In this document: positions 8,333 through 17,301 of the stretch, one piece after another | How the letters are laid out: the number at the start of each line of letters is the position of its first letter | Numbering within the stretch: the first letter of the stretch is position 1 | Assembly: GCA_031553885.1 (NCBI GenBank) | Contig: JAVBKV010000013.1 | Span: forward strand, 1-54,633 | Direction of reading: 5' to 3' | Origin: JAVBKV01 sp031553885 | Lineage (GTDB): Bacteria > Bacteroidota > Bacteroidia > Bacteroidales > Azobacteroidaceae | Length of the DNA: 54,633 bases | The notes under the pieces: generated by a model | Told to the model about the DNA's origin: nothing | Databases searched by the model: none | The model's input: the letters and a program-made list of their open reading frames with translations, nothing else | Program-made: the position numbers and the translations under genes

Positions 8333-9313
8333 TTATTTCAGGTGTTTTTTCAGTTCTGCAGCTACATAGGTGAACATAGACTTTGTTTCAGGCATCTCTG
8401 CGAATCCGTTCAATAATCCGAAATCATGGATTACTCCATTGTAACGGATGGTGGTAACTTGTACACCGGCTTCGTCCAGTTTCCGTCCGAAAGCTTCCCC
8501 TTCGTCCCGCAGAATATCATTTTCTGCCGTTATAATCAACGTGGGAGGTAAGCCTTTCAATTCGTCGACGGACGCTTGCAGCGGAGAATGATATAGTTCT
8601 TTGCGTTGTTTGTTGTCAGTAGTATATTGGTCGAACATCCACTTCATGAGCGAAGTGGTCAGGAACCGTTGTTCTCCGTACATTTTGTACGATCCGGTGT
8701 CGAAATTGACATCGGTAACGGGCCATAAAAGGACCAATAGTTTAATGTCCGGACCTTTTTTATCCTTAGCCATCAATCCCATTACTGCTGCCATATTTCC
8801 TCCGACACTGTTCCCTACGATCGCCATTTGCTTACTGTTGACCCCAAGTGCATCTCCATTGGACTCAATCCACTTGATGGCAGCATACAATTCATTGATT
8901 GCCTGTGGGTACTTGGCTTCAGGAGAAGGAGTGTAATTAATAAACAGGGCCGCATAACCTGATTCAACAACCAGATCCCGTACCATCCTGCGATGAGTCG
9001 GATAGTCGCCTAAAATCCAACCCCCGCCATGAATAAAAACGAACACCGGTAGTTTCCCTTTTACTTCCATAGGACGGACCACATTCACTTTGATCTGTGA
9101 ATAATCTGTCGGAATGCTTTTTTCCGATTCGTCAATTCCTGAAACATCGGATTTTACCGAAGATTGTACGTCTTCCAATACTTTCCGTGCGTCTTCTTTT
9201 GATAAACTTTCAACCGGAACTCCACCTGAATTCAGTACTTTCAGGTATCTTTTAGTTGTTGTGTTTAAGTGCGGGTCACGCCTGAAGTCAGGCGATCTTT
9301 CTGTTGCTTTCAT
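8333..9313 (-). CDS. Alpha/beta hydrolase, HSL-like esterase/lipase
   Basis: The 326-residue product has the oxyanion-hole motif HGGGW (residues 95-99), the nucleophile elbow GNSVGG (Ser169), a likely acid Asp266 in ENDILRD, and His296 in VIHDFG. These are the hallmarks of hormone-sensitive-lipase-type esterases. No clear signal peptide is present, so a cytoplasmic location is likely. The natural substrate is unknown. It is flanked in the same direction by the GlsB-like gene (17 bp upstream) and the FAD oxidoreductase. Confidence 0.88.
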   Translation of the reverse strand: MKATERSPDFRRDPHLNTTTKRYLKVLNSGGVPVESLSKEDARKVLEDVQSSVKSDVSGIDESEKSIPTDYSQIKVNVVRPMEVKGKLPVFVFIHGGGWILGDYPTHRRMVRDLVVESGYAALFINYTPSPEAKYPQAINELYAAIKWIESNGDALGVNSKQMAIVGNSVGGNMAAVMGLMAKDKKGPDIKLLVLLWPVTDVNFDTGSYKMYGEQRFLTTSLMKWMFDQYTTDNKQRKELYHSPLQASVDELKGLPPTLIITAENDILRDEGEAFGRKLDEAGVQVTTIRYNGVIHDFGLLNGFAEMPETKSMFTYVAAELKKHLK

Positions 9314-9330
9314 AAGATGTGAATTTGTTG

Positions 9331-9585
9331 TTAATTACTTCTTTTTCGTCCAAACAGGAGCGACACGATCCACAATAATAGAATCGCTCCGATAGTCGCG
9401 GTAACTAAGCTTCCTATCAAACCGTAGGTTGCAACACCCAACAATCCGAAAATCCAGCCGCCTAATACACCTCCGATTATACCGATCACCAGATTGACGA
9501 AGAGTCCAAATCCATGGCCTTTTGTAATTTTTCCTGCGACAAACCCCGCAACAATACCAATAAGAATAAACCAAAGAAAATTCAT
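9331..9585 (-). CDS. GlsB/YeaQ/YmgE family small membrane protein
   Basis: An 84-residue, glycine-rich protein with three hydrophobic segments (FLWFILIGIVAGFVAGKITK, LFVNLVIGIIGGVLGGWIFG and the C-terminal span before FGRKRSN). It matches the transglycosylase-associated (GlsB/YeaQ/YmgE) family in length and Gly pattern. Members are usually stress induced, with no proven enzymatic activity. It is first in the leftward operon, consistent with an envelope-stress role shared with cardiolipin synthase. Confidence 0.9.
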   Translation of the reverse strand: MNFLWFILIGIVAGFVAGKITKGHGFGLFVNLVIGIIGGVLGGWIFGLLGVATYGLIGSLVTATIGAILLLWIVSLLFGRKRSN

Positions 9586-9925
9586 AATTCTAATTTTTTA
9601 ATGATTATTAATCTGAAAATAATTTTATTTTTTACCCAAATGGCAATACTTCCATATCACTCCGTTGCTTTATGCCCCGGTTTATTTGTTTGAGAGTATA
9701 GTTTAATTGCCTTGTAATAAAAACATTAATATATTGGAAATTGTTTAGTGGATTTTTTCCTATTTTAAATCATTTCCTGTTCAATTTTCAGGAAAATGAA
9801 AGTCATTGAAGGTCCTGAATTGAAAGTAAAAGGAGAGGCAAAATTGAAAAATCTCTCCAAAGATTAGGTAATTTTCCAATCAATTCTGTACTTTTGCCCT
9901 GTTCAATATTTCTGTATGTTGCAAA
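9586..9925. other. Intergenic region between divergent operons
   Basis: 340 bp separates the leftward GlsB operon from the rightward efflux operon. It contains the -7 box of the efflux operon (9889-9896). A 23-codon ORF at 9796-9867 lies upstream of that promoter and is not supported. I see no clear -33/-7 pair for the leftward operon. Confidence 0.5.
9889..9896 (+). promoter_or_regulatory. -7 box of the first heavy-metal efflux operon
   Basis: TACTTTTG fits TAnnTTTG and lies 30 bp before the ATG at 9926. No good -33 TTTG is found at the usual distance, so an activator or alternative sigma factor may assist. Confidence 0.45.
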
Positions 9926-10303
9926 ATGGATAAGAACCGGATGAAATGCCTGTTGATTTTTTTACTGTTGATAACCTATGTCAACAGGGGGTTTTTCGTT
10001 TCTTCACCCGATGCAGAACCTGCCCATATAGCGGGAACTGAACATGCCGAGGTAAACAGTTTGATCGAATTCTGGTATAAAATTATTAGCGGACATGAAA
10101 ATGATGTCGATGAAGATGGCAACTCTCCGGAATCGTATCATTTTGCGAAGGTTGTTCAACCAATAATAGACCATCGCTTTATACAAAGTATCGATTTGAG
10201 GCAACCTGTCTCTTTTAGCACTAATACTCCATTTCCATTCAACGAAGCATCGTTCCCTTCTCCAAACTACGGAACGATTGATCATCCTCCGGAAAAAGCA
10301 TAG
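9926..10303 (+). CDS. Small secreted or membrane-anchored protein leading the efflux operon
   Basis: The 125-residue product has an N-terminal hydrophobic segment (MKCLLIFLLLITYVNRGFF) followed by a soluble region containing several His with Asp/Glu (HIAGTEHAEV, SGHENDVDEDG, SYHF, DHRF, DHPPEKA). I recognise no family. Its place as first gene before the TolC/adaptor/RND genes, and the matching arrangement in the second efflux operon (18923), suggest a periplasmic metal-binding or regulatory accessory. That function is inferred from context only. Confidence 0.6.
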   Translation: MDKNRMKCLLIFLLLITYVNRGFFVSSPDAEPAHIAGTEHAEVNSLIEFWYKIISGHENDVDEDGNSPESYHFAKVVQPIIDHRFIQSIDLRQPVSFSTNTPFPFNEASFPSPNYGTIDHPPEKA

Positions 10304-10330
10304 CCCTTCAATTTTTAACGACTGATTTCT

Positions 10331-10342
10331 TTCGTATACGAA
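10331..10342. promoter_or_regulatory. 12-bp palindrome TTCGTATACGAA
   Basis: A perfect palindrome in the 150-bp gap between the leading small gene and the outer-membrane channel gene. It may be an operator for a dimeric regulator or a minor processing site; no known consensus is matched. Confidence 0.35.
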
Positions 10343-10453
10343 GAAGCTCGGTTTGGGGTTCACAAAGATAAATGGATGCAAATTGGTATCTTTATATCGC
10401 TGTGTTCCTTTCAATAAATAAAAATTTCAATAAGAATTTAACGGATTTACAAA

Positions 10454-11749
10454 ATGAATGCTTTTATAAAAGTGTTTGTGCCCGTATATATGCTGTTTTT
10501 CAGCATGTATACTTCCGCACAAACCGATACGATTCGTCTGTCTTCAGAACAGGTAGAGGATGTTTTCATCAAACAGAACCTGCAACTGATAGCAGAAAAA
10601 CTGAATGTTGATAAGGCTGATGCCGCCATCATCCAGGCAAAATTATGGCCGAATCCGACCCTTACGATCGACCAGGTAAATTTTTGGTCAACGAATTCCC
10701 AACGCCAGGGGGTGGATGAAGTAATTCCTCCTTTCTCTGGTACTTTTGGAAAAAACCTGGAGTTCGGTCTGGGTATCGACCAGGTGATCCTGATGGGTGG
10801 TAAACGGGGAAAATTGGTTGATATGGAAAAAATATCGAAGGATATGTCCGTCCGGTATTTTGAGGAATTGGTATGTAACCTGAAGGCCGAACTCCGTTCG
10901 GTATGTGCCGAGCTACGGTATGCGCAACAGTACTTCCATGTGCTTGACAACCAACAGATAAAATTGATGGCACTCATCGGAAATTACCGGGAGCAGGCTA
11001 AACAGGGAAATATATCCCAAAACCAGTTACTGCGTTTACAGGCAGCTTTGCTGGAAGTCCAGTCGGAACTGAATGATGTGCAGAAAGAAATGAACCTCCA
11101 GCAGAAGAATGTTAGAACGCTGCTCAATATTTCTACTCCTGTGTATATTTTCTTAACTGATGAGGGGAAAAAACTTGTATCGCCGGAAGAATTATCTTTT
11201 GGTCAGCTATCCGATCTAGCAACAACCATGCGTCCCGATCTGAAAAGAGTAACCCTTCAAACGGATTATTTTAAGAAATCGATCCGATACGAGAAATCAC
11301 AACGGATTCCGGATATTACTCTGCATGCCTCTTACGACCGGGGAGGAAACTGTATGCTTGATTTTGTGGGATTCGGTGTCAGCGTGGATCTGCCTTTTTT
11401 CAACCGAAATCAGGGAGCCGTCAAAGCGGCGGAGGTAGGACATAAGCAAAGCCTTCTTGAAGTTGAGCAGATGCAGAATACGATCTTCAACGAGGTGATA
11501 CAGGCCCTCGATAATTACAGGACAGCTTACTTATTCAGCCACCGGATCAGTGATGAGTTTATCTTTAACCTGGAAGAAATACAGGAAAGCTATACCCGAA
11601 ATTTTGTCAACAAGAATATCGGTATCGTAGAATTCTTGGATTTTTTTGATACGTACAAGGAAAATAAACGAACGATGCTGGCTGCTCAAAAGAATGCAAG
11701 GGTATGTTTTGAAGAGTTGCAACTGGCGGTGGGAACTGAAATCAATTGA
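10454..11749 (+). CDS. TolC-family outer membrane channel of heavy-metal efflux (CusC/CzcC-like)
   Basis: The 431-residue product has a signal peptide ending near FSMYTSAQ and the two long helical repeats of the outer membrane efflux protein family (for example LNVDKADAAIIQAKLWPNPTL near the N terminus, and the C-terminal QNTIFNEVIQALDNYRTAY). It should form the outer membrane exit duct for the adaptor and RND pump encoded 24 bp and about 1.1 kb downstream. The motif WPNPTL is typical of CzcC-type channels. Confidence 0.9.
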   Translation: MNAFIKVFVPVYMLFFSMYTSAQTDTIRLSSEQVEDVFIKQNLQLIAEKLNVDKADAAIIQAKLWPNPTLTIDQVNFWSTNSQRQGVDEVIPPFSGTFGKNLEFGLGIDQVILMGGKRGKLVDMEKISKDMSVRYFEELVCNLKAELRSVCAELRYAQQYFHVLDNQQIKLMALIGNYREQAKQGNISQNQLLRLQAALLEVQSELNDVQKEMNLQQKNVRTLLNISTPVYIFLTDEGKKLVSPEELSFGQLSDLATTMRPDLKRVTLQTDYFKKSIRYEKSQRIPDITLHASYDRGGNCMLDFVGFGVSVDLPFFNRNQGAVKAAEVGHKQSLLEVEQMQNTIFNEVIQALDNYRTAYLFSHRISDEFIFNLEEIQESYTRNFVNKNIGIVEFLDFFDTYKENKRTMLAAQKNARVCFEELQLAVGTEIN

Positions 11750-11773
11750 TAATTATAAAATTAACTATTAGAA

Positions 11774-12871
11774 ATGAACAGATTAAAATATGGGGCATTG
11801 AGCCTTTGGTTAGGATTGGTATCTTGCGGATCACATACGCAGGAAGAAAAGGCTGCCAGTGAAGGATTTTCGAGTGAGTTTATTCAGCATATAGAAATGA
11901 GTACAGTGACGCTGCAGCAGATTGAACGGCAGTTGAAACTGACCGGAAAAGTAGAGTGTGACCCGGATCTGACAGTTCCGTATATTCCTTTGGTAAGCGG
12001 TACCGTTGTGAGTACAAACTTCAATCTTGGGGATAAAGTTACGAAAGGGCAGGTGATGGCAATTATCAGAAGTTCTGAATTAAGTGGTATGTATGCCGAA
12101 AAATTAAATCTTGAAGCTGAAACCAAAATATTGAACCGGAACCTGGAAAGTACGCGCAGTATGTACGATGATAATTTGTCTTCACACAAGGAGTTGACGG
12201 AATCACAGGAACGCCTGAAACAGACGCAGGCTGAACTGGATAAGGTAAACAGTAATTTATCCATATACGGCTTACCCCGGCCGGATGGCACTTTTGTTAT
12301 CAAAGCTCCGATAAGTGGTTTTGTAACAGAAAGAAATATTGCTCCCGGTACGCAGATTCTGACGGATAACGGACCCTTGTTTACAATTACCGATATCAGC
12401 AAAGTATGGGTTACTGCGAATGTTTATGCAGGAAACCTGGCCTTTGTCAAACAGGGGATGGCAGTGGATATTCGTACGATGGCTTATCCGGATGAATGGT
12501 TTCATGGTAAAATAGATGTGATTCCTCAGGTTTTTGATTCTGAAGAGCATGTACTGAAAGCCCGTATTATCCTGCCTAATTCTGATCTGAAATTAAAACC
12601 GGAAATGGCCGTTGATCTTACATTGAAAGACAGTCGCGATGTAAAAATGGCAACGATTCCGTCTGACGCCCTGATATTCGATGATAATCGTTATTTCGTT
12701 GTGAAAAGGGAAGGTGATCAGTTTTCCGTCCTGGAGGTGAAATTATACGAACAAACCAATGGAACAAGTTTTATTGAATCTGGTATTGAACCGGGTGATA
12801 AAGTGATTATTGAGAATCAATTACTGATCTTCAATCAACTGAAAGATCAATCCCGGAATCTCAATTTTTAA
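11774..12871 (+). CDS. RND efflux periplasmic adaptor (CusB/CzcB-like)
   Basis: The 365-residue lipoprotein (lipobox LVSCG) has the membrane-fusion-protein layout: beta-barrel and lipoyl halves (VPYIPLVSGTVVSTNFNLGDKVTKGQ), an alpha-hairpin (residues about 105-150), the second lipoyl half (FVIKAPISGFVTERNIAPG) and a C-terminal barrel. It links the inner-membrane pump to the outer membrane channel. No N-terminal Met-rich CusB metal site is evident, so the exact metal cannot be told. The downstream gap of 27 bp to the pump gene contains the AT-rich repeat TTCTTAATTCTTAATT. Confidence 0.9.
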   Translation: MNRLKYGALSLWLGLVSCGSHTQEEKAASEGFSSEFIQHIEMSTVTLQQIERQLKLTGKVECDPDLTVPYIPLVSGTVVSTNFNLGDKVTKGQVMAIIRSSELSGMYAEKLNLEAETKILNRNLESTRSMYDDNLSSHKELTESQERLKQTQAELDKVNSNLSIYGLPRPDGTFVIKAPISGFVTERNIAPGTQILTDNGPLFTITDISKVWVTANVYAGNLAFVKQGMAVDIRTMAYPDEWFHGKIDVIPQVFDSEEHVLKARIILPNSDLKLKPEMAVDLTLKDSRDVKMATIPSDALIFDDNRYFVVKREGDQFSVLEVKLYEQTNGTSFIESGIEPGDKVIIENQLLIFNQLKDQSRNLNF

Positions 12872-12898
12872 TTTTTCATTCTTAATTCTTAATTAACT

Positions 12899-15800
12899 AT
12901 GCATAAGTTTGCACAAAATATAGTGGCTTTTTCATTGCGAAACCATGTCCTGATCCTGTTTCTTACGGGGCTGATGGTCATAGCAGGGGTTGTCTGTTAT
13001 ATACACACACCCATAGAGGCTTATCCTGATGTCACCAACACCCGTGCCCGTATCATTACACAATGGCCGGGGCGAAGTGCGGAAGAAGTGGAAAAGTTTA
13101 TAACCCTGCCTGTCATGCGGGTAATGAATACGATACCGAGAAAAGCGGAAGTGCGCTCTACTTCTCTTTTCGGATTATCTGTTGTAACCGTCATTTTTGA
13201 AGATGGAGTGGATGATTTCTTTGCACAGCAATACTCATCGAACCGTTTGCAGGAACTGGATCTGCCGGAGGGAGCTGATCCCGGAATTGAGCCTCCTTCG
13301 GGTGCTACCGGTGAAATTTACAGGTATGTTCTCAAGAGCTCGAAACCCATACGGGAAGTTGCCGCGATCAATGAGTGGGTTGTTGAACGGGAGTTGTTGT
13401 CGGTTCCTGGAGTTGCCAACGTGGTAAGCTTTGGAGGAGAGGAGAAAATTTATGAAATACGGGTTAATCCTGTCGAATTAACGAATTATGGTCTGTCTCC
13501 CCAGGAAGTGTACGAAGCCGTTTCGAAAAGCAATATCAATGTAGGCGGGGATGTGATCCAGAAAGGAAGTCAGGCCTATGTAGTACGTGGAATCGGCTTG
13601 CTGGAAAGTGTGGAAGATATTGAAAATACGCTGATTGAAGTCAGGGGATCCACCCCGATCCGGGTCAAGCAAATCGCTGAGGTTCGTGTTTCCTCAGCTC
13701 CCCGCCTCGGACAGGTCGGACTTGATGATGCAGATGATGTGGTTCAGGGAATTGTAGTCATGCTTCGCGGACAAAATCCGGGAGAGATAATCGCCAGTCT
13801 TAAAACAAAAATTCAGGAATTGAATGACCGTATCCTGCCTGAAGATATAAAAATTCAGCCTTTTCTTGATCGGACTACCCTGGTCGATGCAACCATTCAT
13901 ACAGTAAGCCGTAACCTGCTGGAAGGAATCCTGCTAGTTTCTATCATTGTTTTTATTTTTCTTTTTAACTGGCGGACGACTCTTATTGTTGCAACAGTAA
14001 TTCCCATGTCGTTCTTGTTTGCCATTATCATGCTGCGTATCCAGGGATTACCGGCTAACTTGATTTCGATGGGAGCACTTGATTTCGGATTGCTTCTCGA
14101 AGGGACACTGGTCATTGTGGAATGCATATTTGTTGCGCTCGAAAAGAAAACAGAACAGGTAGGAGCGGAGCGTTTCAATAAAATGATGAAGTCAGGACTG
14201 ATTAAACGAAGTGCCGGAAGTGTGGCTTCTTATATTTTCTTTGCTCAGATCATATTGATGGTAGCCTTGTTACCTATTTTTTCCTTCCAGAAAGTAGAAG
14301 GGAAAATGTTTTCTCCATTGGCATTCACATTGGGTTATGCCTTGTTGGGATCCTTGATATTGAGCCTTACGTATGTTCCGGTAATGTGTAAACTCCTGTT
14401 AACGAAAGCGATTCGTGAAAAACACAATCCGGTTACGGAATTTCTTATCAGAAGTTGCAAAAGCCTGTATAAAATCAGCGCCCGTTATAAGTATGGGGTT
14501 GTCATCGGGTTTTGTGTATTGCTGGTTGCCTGTGTGGTTAAGTTCATGCATTACGGGACTGAGTTTATTCCTCAGTTGAACGAGGGAGCCGTGTATGTCC
14601 GGGCTACACTTCCCAACAGTGTTAACCTGGATGAATCCGTGCGTCTGACGAAGGAAATGAAAGCCAAACTGCGTCAATTTGATGAAGTACAATTTATTCT
14701 TTCACAGACCGGCCGGCCGAACGATGGTACGGACCCAACCGGATTTTTTAACATCGAATTCCACATCCAGTTAAAACCGGAAAAAGATTGGAACCGGAAA
14801 ATAAAGAAAAATGAACTGATCGGGGAATTGCAGCAAACCCTGGATGTCTATCCCGGCATCACCTTCGGTTTCAGCCAGCCCATCCAGGATAATGTGGAAG
14901 AATATGTAGCCGGAGTAAAGAGTTCGTTGGTAATTAAAATATTCGGAAATGACCTGTTTCAATTGGAAGATCTGGCCCGGCAGGTATCGGATGTAATCCG
15001 GGATGTGCGTGGAGTGGAGGATATCAATGTATATAAAAGTGTCGGTCTTCCGGAATTACAGATTAAACTCGAAGAAGACAGGATGGCACGTTATGCTGTA
15101 TCGGTAGCCGATGCTCAGGCCGTCGTTGAAATGGCTATCGGAGGAAAAGCCGCAACTAAATTCTACGAAAATGAACGGACGTTTGATGTGCGGCTGCGTT
15201 TCCAGGAAGAATATCGCAATGACGAAGTAAAAATCGGAAATATATTGATTCCCACACAGGACGGAAAGCATGTCCCATTGAAAGAAATTGCTGATATCCG
15301 GTTTTTTACAGGTCCCACTTTTATTTATCGGGAAGGCAGTAGCCGGTATGTGGGAGTAGGATTCAGTATCCGGGGGCGTGATCTGGGCAGTACAATTGCC
15401 GAAGCTCAGAAAAAAGTAGGAGAGCAGGTCCAACTAAAATCTGAAAATAAAATCGTATGGGCCGGTGAGTTTGAAAGTAAGGAACGGGCAACTAAACGGT
15501 TGGCGGTTATTGTTCCTGCCGTATTATGCCTCATCTTGTTTTTGTTGTACATGAATTTCGGAAATGTAAAAGATACATTGATTGCAGCCAGTGCCGTTCC
15601 TTATGCTTTTATCGGAGGTTTTATATCGCTGTGGGTGACCGGGACCGTTTTTGGGATCTCGGCAGGTATAGGCTTTATCATCTTATTCGGTGTCACGGCT
15701 ATTAACAGTATCTTACTGATTGCCATGATAAAGAAGAATATGCGAACCATACCCAGTCTGAAAAATGCCATTTCCGATGCGGTTTCCAACCGGGCCCGTT

Positions 15801-16009
15801 CCATACTGATGATTGCCCTGATGGGATCGGCCGGTTTATTGCCTGCCGCTTTGTCTCAGAGTATGGGATCAGAGATACAGAAACCGCTCGCTATCATGAT
15901 TGTCGGAGGGATGATCATTTCCATGCTGTTGTCATTCAGTGTTTTACCTCAGGTTTATTACCTGGCATACAGAAGAAGGTATCTGAAGAAGAGACGTAAA
16001 CGTAATTAA
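12899..16009 (+). CDS. Heavy-metal RND efflux pump (CusA/CzcA family)
   Basis: The 1036-residue inner-membrane proton antiporter has twelve predicted spans and two large periplasmic loops, starting NIVAFSLRNHVLILFLTGL. The TM4 signature reads DFGLLLEGTLVIVE near residues 394-407, matching the CzcA-type DFG-xxx-D-G-xxxxx-E pattern but with Glu replacing the second Asp. In HME-RND pumps these acidic residues carry protons. The substrate could be Zn/Co/Cd or Cu/Ag; sequence inspection alone does not decide. It is the last gene of the C-B-A operon and is followed by a strong hairpin. Confidence 0.93.
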   Translation: MHKFAQNIVAFSLRNHVLILFLTGLMVIAGVVCYIHTPIEAYPDVTNTRARIITQWPGRSAEEVEKFITLPVMRVMNTIPRKAEVRSTSLFGLSVVTVIFEDGVDDFFAQQYSSNRLQELDLPEGADPGIEPPSGATGEIYRYVLKSSKPIREVAAINEWVVERELLSVPGVANVVSFGGEEKIYEIRVNPVELTNYGLSPQEVYEAVSKSNINVGGDVIQKGSQAYVVRGIGLLESVEDIENTLIEVRGSTPIRVKQIAEVRVSSAPRLGQVGLDDADDVVQGIVVMLRGQNPGEIIASLKTKIQELNDRILPEDIKIQPFLDRTTLVDATIHTVSRNLLEGILLVSIIVFIFLFNWRTTLIVATVIPMSFLFAIIMLRIQGLPANLISMGALDFGLLLEGTLVIVECIFVALEKKTEQVGAERFNKMMKSGLIKRSAGSVASYIFFAQIILMVALLPIFSFQKVEGKMFSPLAFTLGYALLGSLILSLTYVPVMCKLLLTKAIREKHNPVTEFLIRSCKSLYKISARYKYGVVIGFCVLLVACVVKFMHYGTEFIPQLNEGAVYVRATLPNSVNLDESVRLTKEMKAKLRQFDEVQFILSQTGRPNDGTDPTGFFNIEFHIQLKPEKDWNRKIKKNELIGELQQTLDVYPGITFGFSQPIQDNVEEYVAGVKSSLVIKIFGNDLFQLEDLARQVSDVIRDVRGVEDINVYKSVGLPELQIKLEEDRMARYAVSVADAQAVVEMAIGGKAATKFYENERTFDVRLRFQEEYRNDEVKIGNILIPTQDGKHVPLKEIADIRFFTGPTFIYREGSSRYVGVGFSIRGRDLGSTIAEAQKKVGEQVQLKSENKIVWAGEFESKERATKRLAVIVPAVLCLILFLLYMNFGNVKDTLIAASAVPYAFIGGFISLWVTGTVFGISAGIGFIILFGVTAINSILLIAMIKKNMRTIPSLKNAISDAVSNRARSILMIALMGSAGLLPAALSQSMGSEIQKPLAIMIVGGMIISMLLSFSVLPQVYYLAYRRRYLKKRRKRN

Positions 16010-16030
16010 TTGTATAAAAGAATGTGAATC

Positions 16031-16080
16031 AGACACAAAGATGCAAAAAGAGTCCTAATAAACAATGCATCTTTGTGTCT
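16031..16080. terminator. Bidirectional terminator between the efflux operon and the sigma factor
   Basis: A perfect 15-bp inverted repeat, AGACACAAAGATGCA and its complement, with a 20-nt loop lies between convergent genes. The T tract is short on both sides. A run of TTTTTCAT repeats follows at about 16108-16136. Confidence 0.7.
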
Positions 16081-16141
16081 TTCATTCGACTAAATATGGA
16101 CACTGGTATAAATAATTTTTCATTTTTCATTTTTCATTAAT

Positions 16142-16705
16142 TCATAATATGTCGTTGTATAAGTCCGCCAGCCGTTTGCGGAGATGCTTCACTGCATAAT
16201 GTTTTCGTGATAGTAAGGTGTTGACTGCAATACCGGTTGTTTCCGATATTTCTTTTACCGGAATGCCTTCCAGTTCCGTTAACTCGAATATTTCCCGTTG
16301 TTCCGGAGGTAATTCCGAAAGGGCGTTTTCCAGTTCTGTCCATACCAATGAACGCAGGTACTCGGTTTCGGGAGTAGGGGAAGTCTCGTTATCGAATAAG
16401 ATTTCTGAAAAATCATTCAGGACCTCATCGTCTTCATTATTTCGGTAAACTGGTAACTCTTCTTCCTGTTTTTTGATTCCTTTATTGATAATAAGATTTC
16501 GCGCCACCCGGTACAACCAGGCAGATACCTGTTCGATCGGGTGCATCGCATTATCGACGGTTTTGATCAACTGATAAAAAACATCCTGTAAAATATCGTC
16601 CGCATCCTCGTTGTTTGAAACGCGTTTACGGATAAACGCTTTCAATTGCGGACGATATTCCACAATCAGTTGTTCTACATCGTGTTGATTGGGTTGTTTA
16701 TTCAT
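16142..16705 (-). CDS. ECF-type RNA polymerase sigma factor
   Basis: The 187-residue product shows sigma region 2 (YRPQLKAFIRKRVSNNEDADDILQDVFYQLI, including the ECF DAxDIxQ-like segment) and region 4 (LPPEQREIFELTELEGIPVKEIS...AVNTLLSRKHYAVKHLRKRL). Its start overlaps the end of the upstream membrane-protein gene by 8 bp, implying translational coupling. It sits tail-to-tail with the first metal-efflux operon and close to MgtE. By analogy with Cnr-type systems it may control metal efflux or envelope genes; this is inferred from context. Confidence 0.92.
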   Translation of the reverse strand: MNKQPNQHDVEQLIVEYRPQLKAFIRKRVSNNEDADDILQDVFYQLIKTVDNAMHPIEQVSAWLYRVARNLIINKGIKKQEEELPVYRNNEDDEVLNDFSEILFDNETSPTPETEYLRSLVWTELENALSELPPEQREIFELTELEGIPVKEISETTGIAVNTLLSRKHYAVKHLRKRLADLYNDIL

Positions 16706-17096
16706 TGTCTTTCATAGGATTGTCATTCATCCCAGCCTCCTGTTCTCCCCAAAAATCACGCCTTCCAAATGGCCCTCCGCACATATTAGAATGCCTTTTT
16801 TTGATAAATTCTTTCCGTTCTTCGGGACTCATTTTCATCCATTTTTCATGGACCGGATTGTTGTGGTGCATCCCGTGCATTCTTCCTCTATGCATCATTC
16901 GATGCATCCCGAAACCACCGAATAAAATGCGGGCCAGAACGAGCAAACCCAATGCCTGCCAGAAATTAATCGCGATCAATCCAAACAGTGCCGGCATCAA
17001 CCAATTCCACAGCAACATAACAATCGCACTAAAACCGGCCGCCATCAACAGAAACCAAACCGGCATCAAAAATCTCATTTTTTTCATAACTTTCAT
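16698..17096 (-). CDS. Two-span membrane protein with His/Met-rich tail, coupled to the ECF sigma factor
   Basis: The 132-residue protein has two hydrophobic helices (residues about 8-31 and 36-61), then a strongly metal-ligand-rich stretch GMHRMMHRGRMHGMHHNN and a charged helix KMSPEERKEFIKKRH that recalls Spy/CpxP/CnrX-like metal sensors. It ends in an acidic tail. It overlaps the sigma-factor gene and precedes it in the operon. A role as metal sensor or sigma-factor partner (anti-sigma-like) is plausible but no known anti-sigma domain is visible. Confidence 0.65.
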   Translation of the reverse strand: MKVMKKMRFLMPVWFLLMAAGFSAIVMLLWNWLMPALFGLIAINFWQALGLLVLARILFGGFGMHRMMHRGRMHGMHHNNPVHEKWMKMSPEERKEFIKKRHSNMCGGPFGRRDFWGEQEAGMNDNPMKDNE

Positions 17097-17154
17097 TTTT
17101 AATCGTTTTCTCTATTTATGCTAACAAATGAGATGGAAAAATATTTTACGAAAA

Positions 17155-17169
17155 TTGATTTTAAATCAA
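17155..17169. promoter_or_regulatory. 15-bp palindrome upstream of the sigma-factor operon
   Basis: TTGATTT-T-AAATCAA is a perfect palindrome around one central base, 59 bp upstream of the His/Met membrane-protein start. It is AT-rich, so chance is possible; position fits an operator. Confidence 0.3.
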
Positions 17170-17254
17170 AATAGTATATGACGCTAGAAGCTAATAATTG
17201 ATATAATGTTGGATATCAGGATCTTTATGGTGTTTCGCAACATCCTCTCCCTGA

Positions 17255-17268
17255 CCCCTCCAAAGGGG
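17255..17268. repeat. REP-like CCCCT-CCAA-AGGGG hairpin
   Basis: A short GC-rich palindrome within CTCCCTGACCCCTCCAAAGG lies 34 bp after the mgtE stop. It has the look of a repetitive extragenic element in an otherwise AT-rich gap, and might act in 3'-end formation of mgtE mRNA. Confidence 0.35.
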
Positions 17269-17301
17269 ATAGGCTAACGCACGAGAACCTTATATCTTAA
17301 A

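Noticed and set aside
9796..9867. 23-codon ORF (MKVIEGPELKVKGEAKLKN...) upstream of the first efflux operon
   Set aside because: It ends before the predicted promoter at 9889, so it would not be in the operon leader, and nothing else supports it.
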